A DNA stretch of 64,000 nt. Source: Colius striatus. Taxonomy: Eukaryota; Chordata; Aves; Coliiformes; Coliidae. A program made the position numbers and the translations under genes. A model generated the notes under the pieces. That model saw only the letters and a list, made by a program, of their open reading frames with translations. It was not told the origin of the DNA and made no database searches. The DNA lies in contig NC_084769.1 of NCBI RefSeq assembly GCF_028858725.1, positions 13,269,501 to 13,333,500 of the forward strand. The letters run 5' to 3'. Within the stretch, counting starts at the first letter, position 1. Every line of letters starts with the position of its first letter. Shown here piece by piece: positions 10,027 to 23,500 of this stretch.

Positions 10027-13000
10027 CTTGCCCTCAATAGTGTTTATGTTAGGGGCAGGTCACACTGTGCTGTAAGAGTTGTGAAAAAGACTGAACATTA
10101 AATGCTTAGATGGATAAAGTAGTGACCTTCCCTGCATATATCTACCCATTTCAACATACATGCAGATGTTTGAGAGTCATATGTCTTTGAAGCTTGCAGA
10201 CTACCATTACAGGTACACTTCTGGCCTCAGATGACTTTGGATCAGGCACATGTGTCATCCTGAGTCTCTCATTATCTCAGGCCTTGCCTAGACTAGTGCT
10301 GGAAGGCTTGTTGGCATACCTCTGGATGGGGCTTGCTGCTGCTTATGCCACCTTTGTGGGCAGTTGTAACTGAAGTTTCCTCCTGGACTCTTGACAGTGC
10401 CATCACACCTTCAAACAGCCCATGCCAGCCAGTGCATTGGGAGGAATGCTGGCAAGAACGTAAAGGTCTCTACAGAGAATAAATAAGAGACATGTTTTGT
10501 CTATTAACTTTTTCAGACTGTGACTTTAGTAAATCATGAGCAGTCTGGGTGAGGCAAGGGATTCCCTTCCTTCCTTGATGAATGGTGGATGTTTGTGGCA
10601 GTCTGGTGCAGTGCCCTTAGCTTTACATGTCTGTTTAATTGCATGCACTTCATGTTGCTCTCTGCTCAATTTCATCATTTTCATCAACCTATACAATGCT
10701 AAGATTGCATTGTGTGTTTCTTTAGAGCTCACTCAGTGCTTTGGATATTGTCTTTTGGACAAGCCTATTATCTGTCCTCAGAGCTGTCTTAAAGCCTCAT
10801 GTGAGCTAGGTAAGAGCCTTATAGAGCAGCATACCAAGGAGCTAAACATGCTCAAGTTCCCTGGCATTCTGTGCTGCACCACTGTCTGGCTCCATCATAA
10901 ACATGAGAGATCACTTGGCAGCACTAGCACTCTTACAAAACAAAAAACCAAACCAACAAACCAAAGCCTAAACAAGCTGGATGGAGTTGTAGCTGTTCAA
11001 GTTATAAAAGGGCAACAACTAGGTTTTGTGGTCTGAGAAACTGTTGCTTAAATCTGTGTGTTTGGCTCTCTAAGGAGGGAGATGTTCATTCTCCATCTAG
11101 AAACAGTGTGCCAAGTAGGAGCAGCAAAATTAATTCTGAGAGAAGTGTCATCATCAATAGTTTATTGGAAATGAGTGAGCAGATTTAGAAATCTCTAATT
11201 TGTTTTCCCTGCCAACAAAATAATAGGCTAAACAGCCTGATCAGGCCAGTCCCTCGTGCAGCATTTATGTGTCTCAGGTTTAAGCTGAGACCTTCTCTTT
11301 TGCTTGAAGATGCTTTAGATTACAAGGCATTTCAGAAAGCCAAATTGAACTAACAATGATTTGCTGAGGCAAAGGTCTGACCAGAACGGAGTCAGATTCT
11401 GACCTGTGTTTCAGAATGACTCTGAGTAGAAGGGAGGAATCACAGGTATGTGTCTGCCTGTTACACAGCAGGTAGTTCCTCAGTCCAGTAGTCTCTCAAC
11501 TGCCACTAGAGTTCAGCCCAATTCTGGGTATCATCAAACAAAACCCCTTTCTGCTACTCATTGTCCTGTACTCTCTCCACCCACTGTTTTATAAATCTTA
11601 AGTGTAGTGGTGGCTTTCTGCAGTCCTTTCCTGACTGTGTTGGGAGAGTTCTTTGGCTATCCACTTACATGTGATTGCAAATGCCAGGCTGGATAGAATC
11701 TGCTTATGTTTGAGTGTTAGGGCGTAACCGTCCTTCAACCCTCTTCAACCCTCTCTGGAGCTGAACTGGTCCTAAGTGCTGGTTTCAGCTGGGCCCTGGC
11801 AGCAGTTGAAGTGCAACTGCTGCTGGAAGTTCTCTTGTCCTTGACTAGCAGTTTCCATGAGGGCTAGCAGCCCTGGAGAGCTGGGATAGGCAAAAGAGCT
11901 CTGTTTTTGCAATGCATACAAGTTTGCGTTGAGAATCACAGGAGAAGGAGATGTTAGCTAAGAAGCCTGAAGAGAGAGCAAGAAAACAGAATTTTTCCAA
12001 AACTCTTGACTTACAAACTGCTACTGTTGCACCCCACAGCCAGTCTGTTACAGGCTCCTACTCCAGTTCCCGTCTTGTTCAGTTTTGGGTGTCTGTGTTT
12101 CATATCAGCAGGATCTTGGCATGACTTGTCACAAGTAGGCATGGAAGTCATTGTGTTAGAATTGGAGATGCTTTTGGTTGTGGCTGCAGTATCTGCTTAC
12201 CTCCCTGAGGTTCGTCTGTCCATGACCTGATTTGAGGTACAGGCTACATAGATTGTTTGATTTTATTTATTTATTTTCCTTCTTTACTCCTGCATCACAC
12301 ACACCTTGAAAATGTATGTTTTGAGAATATGTTGTGGAGTACAGGTGGAAGAGGTGCTACTGAAGGGTGCTTAGTTGGACACTTAGTGTCCCTTGAGGGC
12401 TTATACCCAAGGGATGATTGTATATTTCTAGTCTGTCATTTTACTACTAGCACTTGTCTTGAGTACTTGCTTTGAGGGTAGTTCTGGCTTGGACTTGCAC
12501 GTAAAAACTTACCTACTTCTGTGTCACTAGACAGTTATGCATCTGTCTGGGTAACAGGGTCCTGGGGGATTTGTTGAGTATGGAATTTATATCAAGCCCA
12601 CTGATCTCTCTAAAACTAGATTATCCTGATCATGTACCAGCATGTGGTAATACAAGTTTTTTCTTTCCCCAACTTGTTGCTTACTCTCGATTCTCACTGC
12701 CATTGGAGATTTTCTTTATAGTGGTTCTGGGGAAGGCACTGAGTTTCTACTCTATTCCTACCTGAAAAGTAAGATGCTTTTAGTTTTCTCCCACTTGTTT
12801 TCTTCAACTGATGTACGTTAAGAGATGTTTTTATTTTCAGGACCAACTAAATTAGTGATCTTAGCCTAAGGGACTTAATCTTTTGCAATACAAATAGATT
12901 CAGATACGTGCTGTGAAGTCACTAGTCCTGCTCCCAATCTAGCAAGTCATGGGCCACACTGCTCCTGTAGTGTCTTACTTCCAAATTTTACTCACATGAG

Positions 13001-13513
13001 GCTACAGGGGAAAGTCTCTTCCTTTTCTCCCCATGTTTTTCTAGATGATCCAATGTTGCAGCTGGATTGTGGCGGAGAGGGTTATGATGTGATTCTGGAA
13101 AGTATTGTCCTGCACTTAGTTGTAGGAAGGGTACTGGATGCCACCTCCCTTCTGGGATGCATCACCACAGCCCCTTGGGGAGACCTTGAGCACCCTTGGC
13201 TCTGACACTGCAGAGCAGAGCTGGAAGTCGGAGAGCCAGTGCTGTGTGGTTTGTTGGCCAGGGTCCCACAGACGTCAGCTGGTGTCCGCAGGCTCTAAGG
13301 TAAGCTTAGATCTCTAGAATGAGGGAGAGGAATGATATTTTTGTACACACAAATCTACCACTTAGGTAATATTCGCAATGTGTAATGAGGATAACTTTTT
13401 TCTCTGCCTCCCTGTGGTCCAAAAGGTCCCTAATAAATTGCAGTGTGATATCTTGGAACCATGAAATGAGATTCCTACAAAAGGAATTCACACAGAGCAG
13501 CTTCTGACATTAC

Positions 13514-13668
13514 AGAGTCACAGAATGGTAGGGGTTGGAAATAGAGATCATCTAGTGCAACCCTCGTGCTAAAGCAGGTCCATCTAGATGAGGTCACACA
13601 GAAGCGTATCCTGGTGTCTCTTGAAAATCTCTAGAGAAGGAGACTCCACAACATCCCTGGGCAGCCTT
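13514..13668 (-). mobile_element. CR1 LINE 3'-end fragment, antisense
   Basis: The inverted CR1 3' UTR starts at CAGAGTCACAGAATGGTAGG, with GATCATCTAGTGCAACCC, GCAGGTCCATCTAGATGAGG and CTCCACAACATCCCTGGGCA following in the expected inverted order. It is strongly 5'-truncated and moderately diverged. Confidence 0.88.
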
Positions 13669-16600
13669 AGTATAGAACTTTATGTTATAGGATACATTTA
13701 CATTATAGGATTTTGATCTACATCTCAGCACTCAAACTTTTGAAAAGGAAGAGGACCTTGAAAGCTCATTCTATGGATTTGTCCTTGGTCTCAGACAAAG
13801 TTAAAACTAATTTCAGAGAGGGATTATGTTAGGAAAACAGAGGATGCAAAGCTCATCTAATTTTCTAACTGACTCTTGAAGGGTTACTCCCACTCTGCAA
13901 AGTGGTTCCATTAGTGTAGGGTATAGGGGTCACATTGAAGTGCCCTACAAGTTGTCTTGATTTGCTGCAGCTTCATTACTGTGGAGAGTTTATAAAGACT
14001 GATGCCTTGCTGTAATCAGTAGCACTGTCTGAGGTGTTCAGTTACCCAGGCAGCAATGCAAACCCTTCAGGAGGCATAGGAATTCCTGTTATCCTAAGCT
14101 TATCTCTCGTCTTACCCAGGGCAGTAAGGTAATGCAACTTTCCCAGCTAGCATCTGTCCTAGAAGGATTGTGTTGGGGCTAGAAGGCCTTAGTTAGCTTA
14201 AGCCCTGGAAATCTTTCTACCATCTTCATTCTAGAAATCTGCCTCAGTTTTCCTTGTGACAGTGAAGTGCTCTGGTTAGACTGGGTACTGTCTGTGCTTT
14301 AAAGATGAACTCCTTAACAGACTTTAAGCAAGTTTGATGAACAGGTAATATTTAGCGGAATCCTTGCAAGCCTTCAGCCAGACCTGGCTCATCTGAGACT
14401 GAGCTGCCCACAGCAGCTGGGAGTTCTGCAAACACTTCCTTGGTTTGGCTGGTGCTGTGGGAGGAGGAAGAATCCTTCCCTTGAAGAGCTAATTACACTT
14501 GCAGCAAGGAGGCTGCATCTGCATGGGCAGTGCTTGGCTCAAAAGCGAGCCTATACTGGCCTGTACTAGAGGTGTGGTGGCTACTCTGTCTGAAAACAGT
14601 TAAAGTTACTGTATAGAGGGTGTGGAAGGAGTCTCTGAATGAAATGCAGAGACATTTAGAACAGGGAGATAAGAATGGGGTTGTCAGCTAATTAAAAAAG
14701 CATGAGTTGTCAGGCTGGAAATCTGAGATACCATCTTTGGATTAAGGGGTGGCTCAACTGTAAGGCAACACTAATTACTGATTTAAAACAATCACTGTGA
14801 TTGTGCAATATTCCTGGACACTAAAGAAACATTATTGCCTACTTACGGAGACAGGTGAACGTGAGGGAGAGCCCATCTGTCAGTTGCTGGGTGGGTGTCT
14901 CCTGCAAACTGCTTTTGGCTCCTGAAAAAGGTTGCTTTCTTCTTCAAGTAGAACACTCAATGTTTTACTTGCCACCTCATTCCCTCAGAGGGTTTGGACA
15001 ACTAAGAATACTTTGAGCTTGGAGACTGTTAGTACAGCTGCTTTGTTTGCTGCAACTTGCACATGGAGGGAGGGGTAGGTTTGATTCAGTGCCTAGTGAG
15101 TGTCATACTTTGTAAAGGTCTGATACCAAATCCCCTCTGGGCAGGGGATAGCTGTGGGCATTGAAGCAAAAATAGAGGAGAACAAATGGACAGAGGACTG
15201 AGAGTTTCTACCCTTTGTACAGAGAGTTTGACACTGCCTTATGGATGAACTCTCCATTTAGTCTTTGCAGTACCTAGTTTCCAGGTGTCAATTAATATGA
15301 AATTGCGCAAGGGGGCTTTAGCTGGCAAACCCAATAATTAAGTATTTACACTGCCCACCTTCCAGGAGCAGTGAACTACTGCAGATTTGATGCCTGGTAG
15401 CTTTTATACTTGAAAAATTGCTGCATTTGTTTGGGATGGAGATCTCGTGAAGAGAGACAAGTTCTTTGTTGTGAAAAGCCAAGGTTCAAGGAATCGTCTC
15501 TCTTTGAAACAGTTTTAAACTGAAGTTTGTATGCAGTTGGGTCCTGAGACCTGTCAGGGAGACTTCTTGGTGCAACTATGATTGATGTGTTATTTCTGCA
15601 ATTGCTGGGCTACAGCTAACTAGGTACAAAGAAAATACCAAACTAAAATAAAAACCTCTAAGAGATGTTGTCATGTCTTACAAGTTAAGCTTACTGGCCA
15701 GAAGTAGGTACAGAGATACCTTCAGGAAGGTGACTAGAAAGGCCTGGTTATTGAGTGGCCCTGGCTGTTGTCTACAGGGATGGTGAGTGGCAGCAGTATT
15801 TTGTCTCTCTGCAAGCTTGTGGCTTGAGTTAGCTGTGTTAGAGCACTTGACTGGGGATGTTTTTGACTGCAGCGATTTGTTGGCAAATCAAAACAATACT
15901 GAAAAGATAACCTGATGACTAGAGCAGAAGAGAGTGGGACATGGCTTTTTAAGTTGAATAGCGATGTTGGAAGAGCTCCCAAGTGTAGACAAGCCCCCAG
16001 GAGAGTAGTATTGTATTCTTTATGTGCATCAGATTTCCTTCCTCATTGCAAGAGGAAGATTTAAAATTTCCTGTGAAGTAACTTTAGATCATGTCTTACT
16101 TGAGAATTACAAATAATTCAGTTTCACTGATTCTGGAGTGTGGAGATCTAAGCACTGCAAAAAGTTCTTTGGCTTATGTGCCCAGCTTAATGTTGCCACA
16201 GTGTCTTAGCTAATAGATTTTTCGCTGATACTATTTGAATTGTCTTATTCTACAGGCAGAGCCAGTTGCTTTGCTGTGAATTGTACTGGCTTTTATGGTG
16301 TTATGGTGTTAGTATCCAGGCTGAATAACTTTGGGCTGTTCAGTTTTTGTCAGCTTTCTCTTTTAAGTTGTTAGTTCTGAGCTCCAAGCTGGCATTAAAC
16401 TTGGACTTCTCCAGTGGCTTTCTGCTGGATAGCTCCTGATGGAGAATTTAGGTTTACCAGCAGAGATTTTGACTAAGCACATAGTTTTGACACAGTTGGA
16501 TTGATGGGGAAAATAGGGTTTTTTTTTCCTCTTGGATTATCTTGCCTACATGTTGACGTTTTGTCAGTTAGGACTGCAGAAAATCCTTGCTTTGGAGCCT

Positions 16601-17250
16601 GTACTCAACTCTTCTAAAAACTGGAGGAGCTTCAAACAGAGGACCTGTGTTACCGAGTTATTAGTTTTGACTTCAGCATGACTGTGCTTCTGTGGGAAGA
16701 GATTGTACTCAGAATCCTCGTCCTAACGTACCTCGTAACGTTGGCTGCCTGAAAACCATGGCATTTAAATTCTGCAGGAACAGCAGTGGACCATAGGGGC
16801 TGGGACTGGCTTTGTGTTTTTGTGTGGGGAGCATCTGCCCAGTTGATTTCAAACTTGATGGGATATAGCAGCCATATGTGTCATTGCCTTGGAGGTTCAT
16901 TTTTGTCAGCTTGGGTCTTCGGTTTTCTCAGGTGGTATTTTTTCCGTTTCCTCCTGTGAGGATGAGAGAGGTTCAACAGATTTCCTAACACGTGTGGAAA
17001 AGCCTTTTTATTAGTTAAAAAAGTGCAATGTGAACACCTGTGACTGGTAGATGCACGCCAGCTTGAGCCTTTTGTCTTGGTTTACTGCTTTCCCCAGGAC
17101 TGAAAGATGGCTCTGGCTCTTCTTCCCTTATATGTTTTATGGTGGTGACATAACTTGTAGTGGATCTTCTTCAAACTACGGTCCTCAAGGTTATGCCACA
17201 ATCTGTTCTTATTACACATCTGTTTACACATCTTATTACGCATCTGTTCT

Positions 17251-17272
17251 TATAGTGTATTATTACACTATA
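17251..17272. repeat. Short perfect hairpin next to a small tandem repeat
   Basis: TATAGTGTA, a 4-base TTAT spacer and TACACTATA form a perfect 9-bp inverted repeat. It follows two imperfect copies of a CTGTT..TTATTACRCAT unit at about 17203-17249. It is probably a local slippage product of AT-rich intron sequence, with no known function. Confidence 0.6.
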
Positions 17273-17585
17273 ATTTTTATCCTATGCATTCCTTCACATT
17301 TTTTTAAAAATAAGGAGCTCAGAGAGAAATTTGTTTATATTAGTTTGCTTAAAAGATTGTTTCAGTGCAAGGACTTTCAAACTCTTAAATGAAAACCACA
17401 TAGAAGAAAGACACGAAGCTTTGAATGTTCCCTTCTCATGGCAATATGGCCAGCTAACCATTTCTTAGATGTGTTGGGACTTGCTTATGTGTGAGGTTAA
17501 TAAATAAAATGGCTATTCTGTGGTAACTAAATAATTCACACCCTCCTGTAATCTGAATTTTCAAGTTTAAGCAAGTTCCATATTT

Positions 17586-17635
17586 CCATTTTAAAAGCAA
17601 TTAGGGGAATTCCCATTTTAAAAGCAATTAGGGGA
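17586..17635. repeat. Two-copy tandem duplication, 27-bp period
   Basis: A 23-bp block starting CCATTTTAAAAGCAATTAGG occurs at 17586-17608 and again, identical, at 17613-17635, with a 4-base spacer (ATTC). The identity suggests a recent slippage event in intron 1. Confidence 0.9.
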
Positions 17636-20105
17636 CTTTCTTCACCATGTTCTATCTAATTTAACAGAAGAGTCCCCTTTTCAAAATGCAGCTTCTGGAG
17701 TCCAGAAACAAACCACACTGCTAAGTTGAGGGGTGTCAGCTAGAATATGGTAGCTGCTAAATGTCACTTACCTGCCCTTTCTCTGGTAGCTCTCTGCTAG
17801 CAAGATACCCAGTGAAATGCTGCCCAGCAAACCCTTGTTAGATGGCTAGAGGCTCCTGTGTGTAACACTGTCTTGCATGACTGGAGTGCCTGCAGCAAGG
17901 AACAAGACCAGCCCGTGCCAGAGGGCAAGGCAGGGGCCAGTATTCAAAGGTACAGGCAAGGAGACTGGAAAACAGGCAAGGGAAAGAGGTACAGGCAGGA
18001 AAACTGCTGCTGCACTAGAATTGTCCCTGTTTTTTCGCCTGGGCTGCCATGAGTAGTTGGAGCCATGTCATGAACTGTTTTGGATGAAGGTGGGAAAGCT
18101 CAAAGCACTGCTTTCAGAGTTAGTACTGAACTGAAACAAGTGAGAAGCTGTAGCTTCAGCAATAGGAAAGGGCATTGCTTTCCTCTAGTTTGGAACCAAT
18201 GTCTCTTCTAGATAGAAAAATGTGTTGCTTTAAGAGCATTGATTGGGATGTTGCCAATTTTAGAATTTGAAGTCAGATCACTCTTGAAGTGACTTGAAGC
18301 AAAATGTTAAGCCTTTGGTATGTTCCTTAAGAGAATTCAAGCTGGGATAGTGGTCACAAGCAGGAAGTTGTCACAGCACTGACTTAAAGCCCTAGGTGTT
18401 GTGTGTGTGTCTGGAGCTAATTCTTCCTTGCTGCTCTGGGGAGTGAGGTTTTGCTGGGGAGGAGCGAGTTTAGTCTACAGGCACAAACAATCCCTTCTGG
18501 CTGGTGGTAGGATTTGCCAGGCAGTTGGCTGAGGTGAGTCCCTGGATGTACAGAACCAGTTTTGATCATTATCAGCTGGCAGGGATTTGAACTGTCTGCT
18601 TGGAATGAAGCGACCTACTCTCTGGTGACTCCTCCTGCCTGAGGAATAGACAGTGTGGGCAGCTGGGACGTGTCTGGCAATACTTGTAGAGTTGGGGAAG
18701 CTCAAGACCACAAGCCTCTGTGCTGCATCTAGATGCTGTGCTTGATGTTGGTAAGATGTGGTAGTTTGTAAGTCTGGCCAAGGAAGGATGGAGGTGAGAA
18801 GATGAAGTGAAGTACAATCGGCTATGTGAGATGTGCTTTCATTTCCAAGCCAGGGTTCTTGTTTGCATCTTGTCTGCTGTTGAATCCACTTTGTTTTATC
18901 AAGAATTTTGTGAAGGCCTTATTTGCTCAAACAGAAGGTATTTAGATTTGCTGCTACAGTGCTTCCAATTAGTGAACTTATGCCTCCAGCTTCCTTCCAG
19001 TTGTTTACTGAACCAGATGTCTGCTTCACAGCCTCTTCCCTTGCTCTGAGCTTGACCTGCTTTCCTCATGCTGGCGGAAAAAGCAGGGCAGATTTCTAGC
19101 TGTGAGTATTATTAGACAGGAAACAAAAAGACACTCTGGATTTCTATCGCTCCCTTCTATAAAAGAGCTAACCTGTGATGAGGCAATGCTTCAGGAAGCA
19201 GTATCGTAATGCTAGGAGCGCTGGTCTGTGGGAGAATGCAGGACAGGCCCAGGATCTCTTCCTTGGCTACCTGGAGGGAGTCATTTGGCTGCGGACAGAG
19301 GGGGACACATGTACACATGAGAAAAAAGAAAAGCAACAGATGGGTTCCTAATGAAGTCCTTGGACAAGAGAGTGTCAATGGTTGAGGAGCATCTCCAAAC
19401 TACAGACATACAGCCATTTTTTCACTCGTAAACCAAAAGCTTACTTTAGGTATGATGCTGTGCCTCGGAGTGGAAGCAGTTTGGCATGGCCTTTCTTGTG
19501 TATGACCTTGGTTCTCAGGACACCATGGACACTGATGGTTCAAGTTTGTTTAGGACATGCAATGCTGTTTCCTAGATGTGTATTTGTGGTGGAAGAGAAC
19601 TCAACCTGGAAACAGCTTGGGCACCTTCTTTTTGAAAAGTGCTTGTTTTCTTGTCCTGAAGCCTGGTGTTAGTGCTGGATCTTGCTGGCTGGTTGATTGC
19701 TGAAGGCCAACAGTCAAAACAGGATTCAGACCTCTTCCTGCTTTCACTTCTTAAAGCAGATGCATTTTCCTGGTGACCTGCTTAAGTATTTTGTCTCCAC
19801 CTTTGTGAGTGGATGGTGACTGTGGTAGTTGCAATAATATTGCTTGCTAATCAGCTGTTACTTAAGCCCCAGGTGTACTGTCTGTCACTAAAACTTCTAG
19901 GGAACTGCTGTTGTAAAGAATAACCAAAGGTTTTTGTTCTGACCTACCTTGTCTGATTCCTTAAAATAGAACAATGCTGCTTGTATCCAGCTTATTGCAG
20001 CTTTGTAGCTCTATATGAATAACCTATTTTGTGACATGCTTTCAATCTTTTTTTTACCACAGTCTTAATTTAACCTATAATACTGTTCTTTTTCATTTCT
20101 TTCAG

Positions 20106-20383
20106 AATGGACTGCTGAATTGGGAATTACTGCAGACTCAACAGTACAGCACTACTCATTGCTTCGTGTATTACTAGTTATTTAGATTGGACTTTTAATA
20201 TCCTGCCAGCTGCTGTTCACACACACATGGTGCATTGTTGCCATTCTCAGAATTGCATCTTTGAAACCCAGACCCTCAGTAACCTTCATCGAACAAAGAG
20301 GCGACCTCCTGTGTGCGTTTATAGAGGGATTTTTCAGACCTGTGGCCCTCTAGCTTTCTTGCTGGTGCTGTATTTCTGACACT
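20106..20383 (+). other. CLASP1: CLASP1 exon 2, 5' UTR portion
   Basis: The acceptor is a pyrimidine-rich TTCTTTTTCATTTCTTTCAG ending at 20105. The 278 nt before the start codon contain only two ATGs. One is at 20107, right after the splice site, and gives a three-codon ORF (MDC, stop). The other, at 20227, opens a 50-codon upstream ORF listed separately. Neither is in frame with CLASP1. Such a leader is expected to dampen or regulate initiation at the main start. Confidence 0.85.
20227..20379 (+). other. Upstream ORF of 50 codons ending 4 nt before the CLASP1 start
   Basis: ATG at 20227-20229 opens a frame that ends at TGA 20377-20379. The CLASP1 ATG follows after only four bases (CACT). 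The frame is +1 relative to CLASP1. The peptide starts MVHCCHSQNC, has a basic middle (LHRTKRRPP) and ends in a hydrophobic run (LAFLLVLYF). The initiation context is fair (C at -3, G at +4). With such short spacing, reinitiation downstream would be inefficient unless ribosomes leak past the first ATG. Whether the peptide or only its position is conserved is unknown. Confidence 0.6.
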
Positions 20384-20578
20384 ATGGAGCCCAGTATGGA
20401 GTACTGCTTGGCACAGGTGCTGCAGAAGGATGTTGGAAAGAGACTTCAAGTTGGCCAGGAATTGATAGATTACTTCTCAGATAAACAAAAGTCATCTGAT
20501 CTCGAACATGATCAGACTATGCTGGATAAAATGGTTGATGGATTGTCCACCTCTTGGGTAAATTCCAGCAATTATAAG
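20384..20578 (+). CDS. CLASP1: CLASP1 exon 2, coding part (residues 1-65)
   Basis: The start ATG at 20384 has a strong context (A at -3, G at +4: CACTATGG) and begins [20 protein letters not shown], the conserved CLASP1 N-terminus. The exon closes with NSSNYK and the donor AAG|GTAAGA, phase 0. It forms the first HEAT-repeat helices of TOG1, including the conserved tryptophan in SWVNSSNYK, in the position where TOG domains contact tubulin. The open frame continues 28 codons into the intron, so transcripts retaining intron 2 would end at the TAA near 20660. Confidence 0.97.
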
Positions 20579-23500
20579 GTAAGACTTGAGACAGAATGCA
20601 ACTACAGTACTTTGCTGAACTACACACTTAAAATGCTTGGTGTGGTATTCATTTTCCAGTAAAAAACTGGTGTTACTTCTTTACTTCAGTGACTGATCCA
20701 GAACTTGTGCTGCTGACCTGACTGTTCATTTAATGTGTGTGTTCTATAGATAGCCTTTGCTGTGTTCAGTAAGTTCTGGTAAGCATAACAAGCATATCTT
20801 GGATGTCTGAAGGATGTCTTTTCAGTAAATGAGTATAATAGAGGATGTGAAATCTATGAGTAGGGCAAGCTGGTGACCCAAAGGTTAGCAATGTAGCGGG
20901 ATCTGGTTAAGTATCCAGCCAAGGCTTAGTGCAACCTCATATGCCAATCTCTTGTTTTAGTCCCTGCATCTGCATTACTGTTGCCTTTCTTTTTGACTGA
21001 TTGTGGGGTGGGAGTTCGGAAGCTCAGCTCTGGTGTGAAGGAGAAGGGGGTAGTTGGTGTCATCTGATCCAGTTCATGGATTAGTATAACAACCCTGAGA
21101 GTGAAAGGCCAAGCTTCGCTGCCCTAGCATAGCCATCTGGAGAGCCGAACTGCACTTGTTTGCTCATGGTTGGAAAAGCCATTTGAAGTCTGTTTCTCTG
21201 CTCACTTCACTCCTTTCATTTGAAAGGGTATCAGCTTAAAACAAAGATTGAGATCGTCTGCATGGTCTGAGATTCTCTGTCGCTTCAGTGATAAAGTATA
21301 CGCTTTCAGACTTAGACTGAGTTTGGATGACAGACTCATCTTGGGGAGAGTGTCCAGTTGATTCATGGCTCCTGCTTGTCTAAGACTTCTAACTAAACAC
21401 TTGTGCTTGTATGTCATCAATGAGGAAACATCAGTGAAACAGAGAGAAGTGACATCTCTGAGGAAATCAAGTTCAGTTTGAATTAAAAGGCCCTTCAGTT
21501 GATGGTGAAATTACTATACCTTTACAGGATGGGCTCGAGCCATCTTCCTCATTGGTGTACAAGTTTGAGCTGTGTCAGTCGTGACCATTATTGACATTTT
21601 TATGCTTTGGTGGCTTTTATACATGTTTTATGTTTTAACCTGACACTATTTTGTAGAGTCGTTGACCTCAGCATTGGGATTGGAGACAATACAGTACACT
21701 CTTAGAAGTGATGTAGTAAGAAAGCAATGATAGAAAGGGGAGACATGCTTTCTTTCCTTGGTGTGACAAGTCTGTCAAGACATGGTGTGTGGAAAGTGAG
21801 AATGAACACATTTCTGATAGTGCTTAGCACTCTGAAACTCTTCTAACAAATAAATGACCTTGTGACCTGGTCACTGATCCATGCTTCATAGCAGGCAGCT
21901 GCCGCAGGTGCAGATGGCACTGGATAGTCGAGGTGCTTTTGAGGTCAAGGAAGATTGTCATGTCAAGCAGGGCACTGAGGTCCAGTGCAAGGCCACTTGT
22001 GTATCTCTGCGTCCCAGGAGTGCATTTGAACTGCCTGGCCTGCATGTTCCTGGCAGTACTTACAGGAGGTGTAAGACAGAAGAGTGCTGCAGGGTGAAAG
22101 ATGATTTGAGAGCTCCTTACTCTTCTATAGAGCTCAGTTACTTAGAGCAAACTGTGTTTGCATGGACACTAGGAGTTGTCGGGCATGTTAGCAAGATTGG
22201 ACTGGAAAAGGCATTGCAGCATGCTGCAGACCAAAGATGAATCCAAGCTTTGCTCTGTTTCTACATGAGCTTTGTTTGCTTAGTCTGTGCTATTTCAGGA
22301 TGATGGTTCTGCTGGACTCCTGCTAAGCAAAAAAGAGATTTATTTTGCAGAGCTTTGAATCTGTGAACAATAACTGGGGCCTACACTGAGCTGTCTGCAT
22401 GGGTGTGCAGCAAAACAACGCAGCACTCTTTAACACATCCTCTCAGTTTCACAGCCCTGTAGCAAGGGGGAAGAGCTGAAATCTTCATTAGTTCCTTGGT
22501 GAACACTCTCACTTTGAGCTGCTTGTGGCAGTATTTAGTAATACCGTTAAGTATGCAAGGTCTCCTGACTCATATGTGGCCTTTGTGCCTTTCTCAGGAC
22601 CTGGACTATGATGTGCCAATGACGTTTCATTTTGAGGTGTAGCATAAAGGAGTATAGACAGGATCTTTGTTTTCTACCAGGCTGATATTACTAGAGGTGA
22701 ACCAAGGGTGTTTGGCCCCGACTTCCTCTTGCCTGCTCCCCCACACCAGGAGAGTATTGTACCATCGCCTCTATGGGGATGGTACATCTATTGTACCATT
22801 GACTCTGAGGGGATGAGGTCTCTTGCATCTTTCTTTCTCATCCCTGTGAGGTGTGACCTGTGCTGTTGGAGTTGATGTTTACACTGGAAATAGCCCTTGA
22901 TATGGCAGGTTTGATTTTGACTAGCAATAGCCAGAAGTGAACTCAGCTTAGAGATTTGGTGGTGACAGAGCCTTCAAGCAGGTCAGGGTCCATCAAATTG
23001 AAGAGAGGTTCTACTACAGAGTGGTTGGAGAGACCTATTTGAAGTGGAACTTAGTGGAGGTTTGCAGTAAGGAACTGGGTGAAATGTTTTGTTTTTTTTC
23101 TGCACTTTGACAGTTTTTGGTGCTGCACCACTCTCATTGCACAGACACCCAGGCCGCCACCTCATCCCTGTATAGGATGGTCCCTTGGCCTCAGTGCAGC
23201 TTGGTCTGTGCCCAGCAGCTTGCAGGAGTGGGCTTTGTCTGTGAAAGGGGAGTTTGGAACTGACATGGTTAACAGATCCCAGTGCCTGAGGACTTCCACT
23301 TAGGAAGGCCTCTTGGCTGAACAAGCAACACTGCTGAGAGACACATTCTGTCAGGGCTGTTCTGACCTTTGCTTCTGTAGGTGTGTGCAGGGCTTCAGAT
23401 TTGTTTTGTTTAGTTCCTAGTTGATTTTGTCACTTACATTTTATTTTAAAGAATATGACTTCTCCTTATGGAGCGATGTTACAGAAATATGGTGAAATAT

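Larger units (their letters stand above)
6465..20105 (+). other. CLASP1: CLASP1 intron 1 (13.6 kb)
   Basis: It runs from the GTAACG donor to a TTTCATTTCTTTCAG acceptor. No further exon was recognised. Open frames inside it (for example 7589-7972 and 10536-11036) have no detectable protein family and no convincing splice context. The contents I can identify are two sense CR1 fragments (8485-9302 and 9520-10026), an antisense CR1 piece (13514-13668), a 27-bp-period tandem duplication (17586-17635) and a small hairpin (17251-17272). The remainder is unremarkable. Confidence 0.7.

Noticed and set aside
10536..11036. 166-codon frame in intron 1
   Set aside because: No known domain. The C-terminal Lys/Thr/Asn-rich part comes from a simple CAAAACAAAAAACC-type tract. 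Treated as chance.
17051..17392. 113-codon Tyr/Ser/Thr-rich frame
   Set aside because: The Tyr-rich part is created by the local TTATTACACATCTG-type repeat and hairpin. No family.
20384..20662. 92-codon frame read as a small stand-alone protein
   Set aside because: Only the first 65 codons are CLASP1. The remaining 27 are intron read-through past the GTAAGA donor.
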